Shown: piece after piece, positions 13,272 to 23,111 of the stretch
Layout: each line of letters starts with the position of its first letter
Numbering within the stretch: position 1 is the stretch's first letter
Assembly (NCBI RefSeq): GCF_018991925.1
Contig: NW_024753828.1
Location: 244,859-308,858 of the forward strand
Length of the DNA stretch: 64,000 bases
Origin: Homarus americanus
Taxonomy: Eukaryota; Arthropoda; Malacostraca; Decapoda; Nephropidae
Direction: 5' to 3'
Program-made: the position numbers and the translations under genes
Notes under the pieces: model-generated
Database searches by the model: none
What the model was told of the DNA's origin: nothing
The model's input: only the letters and a program-made list of their open reading frames with translations

Positions 13272-14112
13272 ATGGCGGGGGGGATGTTGGAGGAGTGGGT
13301 GTGGGGGTGGTGTTGGAGGAGTGGGGTGGTGTTGGAGGGAGGGTGTGGGGGGTGGTGTTGGAGGAGTGGATGGTGTTGGATGGATGGGTGTGGGGGGTGG
13401 TATTGGAGGAGGGGGTAGTGTTGGATGTGTGGGGGTGGTGTTGGAGGAGGGGTTGGTGTTGGAGGAGGGGTTGGTGTTGGAGGAGGGGCTGGTGTTGATG
13501 GGTGGGTTTGGAGGGTGGGTGTGGGGGTGGTGATGGATGGGTGGGAGTGGGGGTTGGTGTTGGATGGTGGGTGGGAAGGGGTGTGTTGGATGGGTGGGTG
13601 TGGGGAAGGTGGGGTTGGATGGGTGGGTGTGGGGGAGGGGTGGTGATGGATGGGTGGGGAGGGGGTGTTGAATGGTGGGTGGGGGGGTGTTGGATGGGTG
13701 GGTGGGGGAGGGGGGTGGTGGATGGATGGTGGGGGAGGGGTGGTTGGATGGGTGGGAGCTGGGGAGGGGGTGTTGGATGGGTGGGGGAGGGGTGGCGTTG
13801 GATGGGTGGGGAGGGGTGGCGTTGGATGGGAGGGTGTGTTGGATGGGAGGGTGCGTTGGATGGGTGGGTGGGGTGGCGTTGGATGGGAGGGTGCGTTGAT
13901 GGGTGGTGTGGGGTGGCGTTGGATGGAGGTTGTGTTGATGGGAGGGTGCGTTGGATGGTGGGTGTAGGGGTGGCGTTGGATGGGAGGGTGCGTTGGATGG
14001 GTGGGTGTGGGGGTGGCGTTGGATGGGAGGTCGTGTTGGATGGGTGGGTGTGGGGGTGGCGTTGGATGGGAGGGTGTGTTGGATGGGTGGGGGAGGGGTG
14101 TTGGATGGATTG
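13272..14112. repeat. G-rich minisatellite, left part (unit about 26 bases)
   Basis: Units are built from GTTGGATGGGTGGGTGTGGG and GGTGGC, with many length variants. The plus strand is extremely G-rich, with runs of three to six G at short spacing. Long open frames in all directions are repeat products. It abuts the 3' end of E1 and continues at 17948. Confidence 0.93.
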
Positions 14113-14435
14113 ATTTTGCCGCTTACAGCGGCTACTTTATTGTGCACCCCACACTCATCCTGTGAGCGGTAGCGCAAACGAATTACAGAGTAGAGTTTAC
14201 AACGGGTCATAATAATTAACCCCCGTTGTCAGGATATTATGGCGCTGAATGTTACACAGTATTTCATTTACATTATTTGTTTAGTTCTATACATAAAGGG
14301 TAACTTATTCACCACTGCGTGAGTACAGGCGTGTGAAGCAGTATGTCTGGCCTCACACTTTGTTATTCACATTTACGTGAGAAGTATTCAAGCACATTGC
14401 GTACTTGGTTCCGTACATGAGAACTGATATAGTTA

Positions 14436-15780
14436 CTAAGTGCAAAAAAGTGGATACAATCTTAATATGTCGGCTATCTTGCCATTAGAGATGAAGTGTT
14501 TTGCCATTTCACACACAGTGTGCTTGGACCTGTCCCTAAAAGGTTCTATCTTCACACAGTCGAGGACGTAGTGTTCAAGTGTGTGGCCATATGTATGGCC
14601 ACACACTTTACATTTAGTTTTGTTTGCATCTGCTTGAGGAACATACTGCCAAAGGTACTTATATCCTAACCTTAATCTAGCGGTTACAACATCTTGTAAT
14701 CTAGTGATCTTGTTACTTGCTCCATATACATGTTTCAGTTGATACATCTCATCATGGTAAACTATGGATCGACTAGTGCCTGTTTGCACTAGTCTACTTG
14801 CGTCTAACTCATCAATAAGTTCTTTCCTAATTACAGTTTTAAGGGTTCTTTTTGACAGACCCAAATTGTATTCAACGGTGTCTTTGTTAGACGCGAGTTT
14901 GGCGAGGGCATCAACTCTGTCATGTTTTATGAGGCCAATGTGAGAGTGGATCCACAACAGTTTGACCTTGACACCCCGGTCAACAAGGCACGCATATTTG
15001 TGTCTGGCTTCAGAGACAAGAGCGTGACAACCTGATTCGAGGGTGCCAAGGGCAAGTAGTGAGAATAGAGAGTCAGTGATGATGAGACTGTCAGTAACAG
15101 TGGTTTCAATGAATTTAATAGCTGTGAGTATGGCAACTAATTCAGTTTGTAGAGTGGATGCCCAGTTGTTAATTAACTCCTTTCTCAATTATATTACCGT
15201 CAGGTTGAGTCACAACAATAGCACTTCCAGCCCTCCCACAGGCGGTGTTAAGAGATCCATCAGTGTAGATGGTCTGTGTGATATTATCATCAGTCTGTAG
15301 AGTGTGTATGTGTTCAAGAGCTCTCAATTTGGCAGTGTGTTGGAGATAAATGCTTTGTATAATTAATTTTTTAGGATATGTCGGTATTGTGATATCGAAG
15401 GGAACTGTCCGCCAGGGTGGCAGGAAGCGCTGTTGTGTCTCAACTTTGTACAGGTGGTCTAGTCCAAACATCTTCATATGTGTAGCTGTAGTTTGGATCC
15501 ATTTAGACTCAACAGTCCCATGGTTCATACATTCTATCAATTTTAAGGAAACAATGTTATCAGGATCACCACGCAGAAGCCTCATGGCTATCATGAGGTT
15601 GACTTCAATTATTCTATCTTTAACACTGGGTATACCTAGTTCTTTCCTCATATTAAGTACTTTAGTGCTCATGGGACATCCTAGGATAATTCTGAGGGTA
15701 TCGTTTTCTAATGGATGAGTTGTTCCAACTCATCACCTTCACCGCTCTGTATCTTTGCCTGGTATTAACACTGGCCATTA
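14436..15780 (-). pseudogene. E1 ORF2 remnant: endonuclease start fused to RT thumb, RNase H and C-terminal domain
   Basis: The ORF2 ATG overlaps the ORF1 stop as TAATG at 15780-15776 and gives MASVNTRQRYRAVKVMSWN, a typical endonuclease start. After about 18 codons the sequence jumps to the reverse transcriptase thumb (DTLRIILGCPMSTKVLNMRK), so the endonuclease core and the catalytic RT are deleted. RNase H follows with IYTDGS, LQTELVAIL, IITDSLFSLLAL and WIHSHIGLIKHDRVDALAK, which supplies the four acidic residues, with one frameshift near 15180. The end has CKVCGHTYGHTLEHYVLDC. A copy like this cannot move by itself. Confidence 0.88.
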
Positions 15781-17288
15781 TGAAATGTATTTGGAAAGAA
15801 GCAAAAGGCACTGTATGATACTGTTCTTTTCTGCGCTGCTTGTCCCTTCGGCAGGCAGTAGGCCACCTAACGTTTTTGAAACATTTCTAGAGCATGTACG
15901 TCTCAACAATTGTTGAAAGTCAATGGCAGCCAACGACACACTTTGGTTACACTCGACATCACCACCATTTTCTGTTTGTGTTTGTTCATCTTCACTGACC
16001 ATGTCCACAGAGGCATCAGTAGAACTGTTACCAGTATCACTATTTTCCTCTGCGTGGACACTAGTTCCTGGTGGGTCTTGAGTTTCCACATCTGGTACTG
16101 ACATCTGAATGTCTTCAGTTTGACTGTAATTTTTCCATAGCTGCTGCACTGTGTTGGTGGTGTTCTTTTTCTGTAGTGTATCACAGAGGCTCCTAACATA
16201 TCAGTTTGAGCTGTAAATTGAGCTTTGAGTTCTTTAATTTCATTTTTCAAATCATTGATCTCTTCACTTTGTGCGTGTTCACGGAGTGTGTTGGCAGCTA
16301 CCTGTTGTGTCGGTACGTCTGTGTTGCCCCATGTTGATCTTTCGATGACTGCTGGTGATGATCCTGGAGCTTTGGTGGGGAGGGTGGGCCAGGGGTTGGC
16401 CGTAGGGAGTACCCTAGCAGCATTAGTGTTTCTTGAGACCTGCCTGGGTGGCGGGTCTGGGCGCTGAAGGGGTTTAGGAGCTCTGGTACAGTCAGGGTGC
16501 CATACAGGAACTCCAACTGTTTTGCAGTTAATACACTTCTGTTGAATGACACCCCCTCGAGCAACTGTGTCTCTGCAAGTCTGTGTTGCATGTTGTCTTG
16601 AGCAGAGACCACACCACGGCTTAGTCGAGGGGCATAATCGGGCCACATGGCCCCAGTGCTGACAATTGTAACACCTCCGGGTAGGGGGCTGATAGAGAGT
16701 TACCTTCAGAGTCCGATAGGCACCACGGACTCGAATGGTCTTGGGTGGGTCTTCCGAGCCAACCCAGTCTGCAATGACTGCATTCTTGCCCCTGAGTCGC
16801 TTCGTCCTTCTGATGTAGGGATGAGCTTCTAGTAGTGTAGGGGTCTGGTACTGGTCGAGCCCTATGATTAAGATGGTTTTCTTGCTCGATGATTGGGATG
16901 ATTGTTCCATGGTTATTCCCCTTATGCTACTGGTGAGGAGATCCTGTATGACTGCTGGGTCGCTTCTAATCAGAACATGATCTTGTGTACCGACTCTGAA
17001 CTGAAACTCAGCGTCTGGGTGTTATCTTCCGCATCGTTCAGCCAGAGATACTTGACTTCAGGTGGTGTACCTTCAGGGAAGTTTAATCTTACTCTCATGG
17101 GGGGTTGAGGTTGTAGTTGATGGTCTCTTAAGTTTTTCTGTCTTTTCGGCCTTCCGCTTGTTCCTGGACTGAACTAGTTGAAAGCCATCCTCTCCGTTGG
17201 TGTCAATGTCAATACCATAGTCGCCTGGCTCACTCAGTGCATCAGGAGAGTTAGAGCGAGTAGCTGGCTCTCCAGTCAACTCAGACAT
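15778..17288 (-). pseudogene. E1 ORF1: gag-like zinc-knuckle protein, frameshifted
   Basis: The likely start is the ATG at 17288 (MSELTGEPATRS); an upstream in-frame ATG at 17348 cannot be excluded. An acidic stretch is followed by GFQLVQSRNKRKAEK, like the N-terminus of E2 ORF1. The middle frame (16910-15903) carries CYNCQHWGHVARLC (first cysteine at residue 80 of that segment), CGLCSRQHATQTC and CINCKTVGVPVWHPDC, the same three-knuckle order as E2. The frame changes near 17010 and near 16150, and the last frame (16149-15778) is acidic and serine-rich and ends KYIS at a TAA. These shifts make it a pseudogene. Confidence 0.87.
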
Positions 17289-17364
17289 GGTGGAGTTACA
17301 GGACCCTACCAATATGCCTACGTCAGAGGGCCAAGGACTGCTTGGCACTCCTAGGAAGTCAGCG

Positions 17365-17947
17365 GTGGTTGGGAGGCGTACCCTTCTTAGAGGACAAAGG
17401 AGATTGGTATCTACAGTGTATTAGCAGTGTGAGGGGAGGCCGTGAACGGGCCTCCCGCGGAGGGGGTGTGGTGTCGGGGGGACTAAGGTAACAGGAGTAT
17501 TCTCAGTTTATAAACGCTTTTATTACACTACACTTGTTCTTAATAGTATCTCTGTTTTCCTGGTTAGCTACAGTATCAAAGTCAATTTTAGTTTCAAAAG
17601 AACTATCCAGCCTGGCACCATATGAGGATGGGGGTTTGTGTAAACAAACCCTCACCACATGGCCGAGCGTGACCACAAGGGTATAGGCCTTGCCTCGCAG
17701 GCACCTACACACGCCACAGTGCTCAACCCACGTTAGTTCACTTGTTATACAGGCATCATATTTGCAGTTGTTGACCTATCGGTTAAGGTAATCCTCCAAG
17801 TGATAGTGTTAGGAAGAACACCTAATATTCAGTAACACCCTGTGAGAATCCTGCACCTTAATTCCCAGTGTGTACCACCGTAATCTTAAAAAGATCACAG
17901 GTGGTCCACACACACAGCCCTGCTCACACACACGCTGAGGGGGAACT
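17365..17947 (-). promoter_or_regulatory. E1 5' leader, shared with E2
   Basis: From 17365 to about 17803 this leader aligns with 53487-53892, most strongly over 17476-17627. The remaining 17804-17947 is present only in E1 and meets the minisatellite. A 69-codon minus-strand reading frame (17712-17503) lies here, but the equivalent frame is not kept in E2, so it is not regarded as coding. Confidence 0.7.
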
Positions 17948-18118
17948 GGGGTGTTGGATGGGTGGGTGTGGGGGGAGGGGGTGTGTTGGATGGGTGGGTG
18001 TGGGGAGGGGGTGGTGTTGATGGGTGGGGAGGGGTGGCGTTGGATGGGAGGTGGGGGAGGGGTGGTGTTGGATGGGTGGGGGACGGGGTGGCGTTGGATG
18101 GGTGGGTGTGGAGGAGGG
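17948..18118. repeat. G-rich minisatellite, right part
   Basis: The same GTTGGATGGGTGGG units as 13272-14112 resume immediately after the 5' end of E1. A further isolated copy lies at 18390-18425. Confidence 0.92.
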
Positions 18119-18471
18119 GATTTTTTTTTGTAGAGAAAGGAGGGGTGAAAGATGATAAGAGGTGGGGAAGGAAGTTATAGTTCGGAAATTGAAGAAATTT
18201 AGGAGGAGGTAAGAGAGGGCGGGCTGACCTCCTAGCTAAGCTAATAGTGTGTTAAGGTTGTGTCTTGGGTTAGTTATTATTTGTCGGTACAGGCACTAGA
18301 CATCCTACCCTGTCCCATATATGGGTGTTATAAGGACCTTATTTCATATTCCGCCGACCCTACTGGCGGATGCTGGTCTAGGGAGGAGATGCTGGGGGGT
18401 GTTGGATGGGTGGGTGTGGGGGAGGGAGGTGAAAAGGGACTGGACAAAGAAATAGATAATCACTACACATT

Positions 18472-18518
<47 letters not shown>

Positions 18519-19097
18519 TGTTTATTTCTCACTGTGTTACCTCCTCCTCATTGCACCTGGTGTGTATTCTTGCTATTTGTCAATTCTAGACATTTCGCAT
18601 AGTGGCACACATTCCTCCTCTTGTCAGGTTGTAATGTGTGTGTGTGTGTGTTTGTGAACCCAACCTACACTGGGCTGGACATGACCCACTGTTGAGTACC
18701 ATTGGTCGATAATAACGAGGCAGGAGGGCATGTTTATTTAACGTGGATGACACACCTTGGAGGGGAGGGGGGGTTGTTGATCCTTCTGGGGCGGGTTTGT
18801 TGTGGTTGTAAAGGCATGTGATAAGGTTTAATTGACGTTCAAACGGCAAAAAACAAAATAGTTACTTACGAATGCTGCAATGTTTATGTTTACTTAAGAA
18901 CGCGTGGTTTGTTGCACTGGTTATTTACTAGCGCATGGATCTGTATCTGTCCGTCTGTATGTCTGTCTGTCTATATCTGTCTATCAATCAGTATATCTAT
19001 AGTGAACTGCATTATTTCTTCCGTAGTCTATAAGGGTGTGTGTAACCAACTCCTGTACTCTCGCTCTCTTGCAACTTGGTCGAGTAGTTGGTCAGAG
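18119..19097. other. Non-coding stretch with microsatellites
   Basis: No gene seen. It contains a lone copy of the G-rich unit (18390-18425), a (CT)n run at 18472-18514, a (GT)n run at 18632-18652, and a run of TCTG/TCTA tetramers at 18945-18990. Confidence 0.55.
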
Positions 19098-20143
19098 AGT
19101 GAAGATGTGCGTGAGGTGTTGAGTGAAGATGTGCGTGAGGTGTTGAGTGAAGATGTGCGTGTGGTGTTGAGTGAAGATGTGCGTGAGGTGTTGAGTGAGG
19201 ATGTGCGTGAGGTGTTGAGTGAAGCTGTGCGTGAGGTGTTGAGTGAAAATGTGCGTGAGGTGTTGAGTGAAAATGTGCCGTGAGGTGTTGAGTGAAATGT
19301 GCGTGAGTGTTGAGTGAAGATGGGTGAGGTGTTGGTGAAGATGTGCGTGAGGTGTTGAGTGAAGATGTGCGTGAGGTGTTGAGTGAAGCTGTGCGTGGTG
19401 TTGAGTGAAGATGTGCGTGTGAGGTGTTGAGTGAAGCTGTGTATGTGTGGTGTGAGTGAAGATGTGCGTAGGGTGTGAGTGAAGCTGTATGTGGTGTCGA
19501 AGTGAATGCTGCGTGAGGTGTTGGAGTGAAGCTGTGCGTGAGGTGTTGTGAGGTGTTGAGTAAGATGTGAGGTGTTGAGTGAAGATGTGCGTGAGGTGTT
19601 GAGTGAAGATGTGCGTGAGGTGTTAGTGAAGTGAGGTGTTGAGTGAGATGTGAATGGTGGTGTTGAGTGAAGCGTGTGATGTGCTGTGAGGTGTTGGAGA
19701 TGTGCGTGAGGTGTTGAGTGTGCGTGAAGATGTGCGTGAGGTGAGTGAAGCTGTGCGTGAGTGTTGAGTGAGATGTGCGTGTGTTGAGTGAAGATGTGCG
19801 TGAGGTGTTGAGTGATGTGCGTGAGGTGTTGAGTGAAGATGTGCGTGGAAGATGTGTGAGAGTGTGCGTGAGTGTTTTGAGTGAAGCGTGAGGTGTTGAG
19901 TGAAGATGTGCGTGAGGTGTTGAGTGAAGATGTGCGTGAGGTGTTGAGTGAAGATGTGCGTGAGGTTTTGAAGTGTGAAGCTGTGCGTGAGGTGTTGAGT
20001 GAAGATGTGCGTGAGGTGTTGAGTGAAGATGTGCGTGAGGTGTTGAGTGAAGCTGTGCGTGAGGTTTTGAGTGAAGCTGTGCGTGAGGTGTTGAGTGAAG
20101 ATGTGCGTGAGGTTTTGAGTGAAGCTGTGCGTGAGGTGTTAAC
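19098..20143. repeat. 24-base minisatellite, about 44 copies
   Basis: The unit GTGCGTGAGGTGTTGAGTGA plus AGAT, with AGCT and AAAT variants. As 24 is a multiple of three, intact stretches give an eight-residue repeat (VREVLSED) at both ends, 19083-19283 and 19881-20140, while the middle is disturbed by indels. I do not regard it as a gene, since no flanking coding sequence or consistent frame is visible. Confidence 0.92.
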
Positions 20144-20244
20144 TTCGCATCAAGTTGACAAGACAATTCTGTGAAAAGTCGAGGGCGTTATTGACTTAAA
20201 TTGCCGTGGCGTGTTCTTTGTCATAGCTGGGACATTTATGACTG

Positions 20245-20340
20245 CTAACCTAACCTAACCTAACCTAACCTAAGTTAACGTAACCTATGTAACCTAATGC
20301 AAACCAACGTGACTTGACGTAGCCTAACCTAACCTAACCG
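20245..20340. repeat. Interstitial CCTAA telomere-like repeats
   Basis: CTAACCTAACCTAACCTAAC at 20247-20272 is five perfect pentamers, followed by degenerate copies to about 20340. This is the complement of TTAGG. Confidence 0.85.
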
Positions 20341-23067
20341 AAGCTAAAGGAACGTCCTCACTACAGAACGGTGTGGTGTGCCTTAACTCTTGGGTGTGTT
20401 TATGTAATTTATATTGATTTAAACTAAAGGAACGCTGCTGCCACCCAAGAACGTGTAGTGTGCCATAACTCTTGACCATGTTGATGTAGGTTTTATCAAT
20501 ATATGAACGTAGTGACAGTAATATAATTGACCTTTATATATTTTATGGCATCGTCTAAGGTGCTTTTATTTTGTATGTTTACAGGTTGGTCTTGGAGGGA
20601 TGGTGTGTACTGCGTGAGTTGATGGCGGCCGCTTAGGTAATGTGTTCGTCTTTTGTTTTCGTTGTTGGGGTTGTGGGGAGAAACGCCATCTGTTGACTTG
20701 TTTTTAGAGAGAGATGTTAGTGTTTTAAATGGTACCCTAACGCAATAGAATGTTATTAAAGGACTCGAATTTTTGTAATAATTTGGATTTAAAGGGAATC
20801 AAATTATATGTTATTTGTATTTATTTTATTGGGGTTTAAAACAGCATAGAGTGTATCTTTGGTCTGTCTCTTGGTGCTTTAAAGAACACAATAACTGTGT
20901 ATCCTGAGTTGTATTGTCTGAGGAATTATTATGTTACAGTTGTCCAGTTGATGGAAGGTGTTATGAACATGTCTGTAACAATAATCATGTAGCAGTTCAA
21001 AGTTAACACCCTGCTGCTGTAGGCACTTGGGTTTATGTCTATGTGAAGGAGACGTTTATAGTGTGTATGGGCCATAAAAATACGTGCCATGCCTGAACCT
21101 TGTTGCTGATGTTATAATGTTATTACTGCGCTTCAACAACCAAGATATTTAAGAGAGTAATAAAGTTAGTAATCTCAGTAGTTCATAAACTATAATTTTT
21201 TTATATAGATCATGTGTGCTGATGTTTGTGTTAAGTGTATCTGCCTTGGCTGTGAACGCTTCACCCCGGGTCATTGGAATTGTGAATGTGAATTAGAATC
21301 ATAGCTTATAGGAGAAAAATAATCTCATGTACTACTTGAGGTATAAACTACGTGAGCTGGAGTTATCGCGTAGTGGCAGGATTATATAAATAGTGTCTTG
21401 ACTCGCTCAACGGTATCATTTATATACTACAGTTTAATCAGCCTATTTTATCATTATATATAAAAATCTGTCTATATAATTATATAATATCTACAAGTGT
21501 TAGGTTCCCCAGTAGTTCCGTGGAAGGTATAAAGATCACAAGGTTTGCTCACGCACAGGTAGACGTGACGTCTGCCGGCGGCGCCTCACCCCGCCAGCCA
21601 GCTTTGATTTGTATGCGAGAAATGGGTAGGACTAAGCCATATTCATGGTCGTAAGATAAATATATCTTCATACCTTGGCTCCGTGTATGTATACTGAACA
21701 CGACGTATGTAATGTCAGAGAGATTCATTGGTGTACACGGGTCTGTTATTCCCACAACACGCAGGTCGGTTACTCCTACAACACTAACTGTCATGGACGA
21801 CCTCTGCTCATTTACATAGTATTGGGTTTTGGGTGAGGTTTATGCATTTCCCTGACCATCACTTGTCTGTTCAGGTTATAGAATAAATTAACCAAGTCAA
21901 ACCAAACCATCGCTCGTTAAGCTGGAGAATAATATACTGTACTACAAAACCTGTCCTTGCTTATAAACGCAGCTCAATCTAACCTAACGTAGTGCAGCCT
22001 AACATCATGACCCCAGTTAACACAACTTACCCTACCCTATCCCTGAGCAGCCAACCCTTACCTAAAACTTGACCCAACAGGATATTTAAGAGAAACTTGA
22101 GCTTGTGGGATTTTTCAACATCATATTAATGGTGGGATTTTGTCCAGTTGGAAAGTGTCAGGAGGGGTCCCGTATGGCTTGTGTGTAACGGGGCCAGTGA
22201 TATTTCCTGTCGGGGATGCTGAGTTTATCAATAACGATAATTTCATGTTGGGGGTGATGGGGAGACTAAAGCACCATTACTGCTCTATTTGTGTTTACCA
22301 CAGACCACGAGGTTTTAGCTGTTGCCAAGGTCCTCCGTGGGAAGTTGCGTTTAACGTCTCTCTTGGGCTGTTGTTGGCTGCATAAACACATTTATTACCA
22401 TTGTTTGTATATTGTACTGTCTGTTTAAATGTTGAGCCACTAATATGAACTAACATGATGACTTTCCTGAATAAATTGTTTTATAATGTGTGAACAAAGC
22501 ATCTATGAAAGAGCTAAGTGACTGAGGTGAACGATAGGTGGGTGCAAAGGAAACCTTCAAAGCTGGGACAGGAATTTGTGCTCAACTGATCGTGCACCAT
22601 CGTGTGTGTGTGGCTGAGGACAAAGTGAAGATATGATATTTTTAGTCAACATTGTGGATATATTAATGCAAGAGTAACTAGTCCATGGTGTATGCATGGT
22701 AACGGCAACGCTACTGTGTACCATGCATGTGTGGGGTATCGTGGGCAGAGTGAACTGCTTAGGAGATGCAGTGAGCGGAGCCCAACGCGTCGTACCGCAG
22801 TGTTTACTGTCAACATTGATCACTGGACTTCGTTGGGTTTGACTCAGGCGACACCCTTTCAAACATTTGCCAGGTCACATAAATCATAGATATCAGTTAG
22901 AGACCTGTATAACACCATGCCTTTGATAGTCGCAATGAAAGTTATTATGCACTCTCGCAACAGTAAGCAAAATCGTCCTTGGCGTGGACTGTTTCAGATT
23001 GTGGATCTTATAGTTGCAGATAATTATTATCAGGTAAGGATGCGGCTGTAGGTGATTATGTATTTCG

Positions 23068-23069
<2 letters not shown>
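20341..23069. other. Unassigned DNA, no gene recognised
   Basis: Two diverged copies of an about 80-base segment (CTAAAGGAACG then GTGCC..AACTCTTG) lie at 20343-20422 and 20423-20500. The rest is AT-rich with no frame I can assign; open frames here are short and show no family motif. Confidence 0.5.

Positions 23070-23111
<42 letters not shown>
23070..23111. repeat. (GT)n microsatellite
   Basis: A pure GT run of about 40 bases. Confidence 0.95.

Larger units (their letters stand above)
14113..17947 (-). mobile_element. LINE E1: internally deleted I/jockey-superfamily retrotransposon
   Basis: About 3.8 kb, lying inside a G-rich minisatellite. In sense order it has a leader (17947 to about 17290), ORF1 with three zinc knuckles, the first codons of the endonuclease, then directly the reverse transcriptase thumb, RNase H and the cysteine-histidine end, and a 3' UTR with AATAAA near 14136 ending GCGGCAAAATCAATCC. 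Nearly all of the endonuclease and the reverse transcriptase are missing at a junction near 15725. The family is the same broad group as E2, but the proteins are strongly diverged. Confidence 0.9.

Noticed and set aside
13209..14210. 333-codon minus-strand proline/threonine-rich frame
   Set aside because: It is the complement of the G-rich minisatellite; several other frames over the same DNA are equally open.
17503..17712. 69-codon minus frame in the E1 leader as an upstream ORF
   Set aside because: The equivalent E2 frame is not conserved despite high DNA identity.
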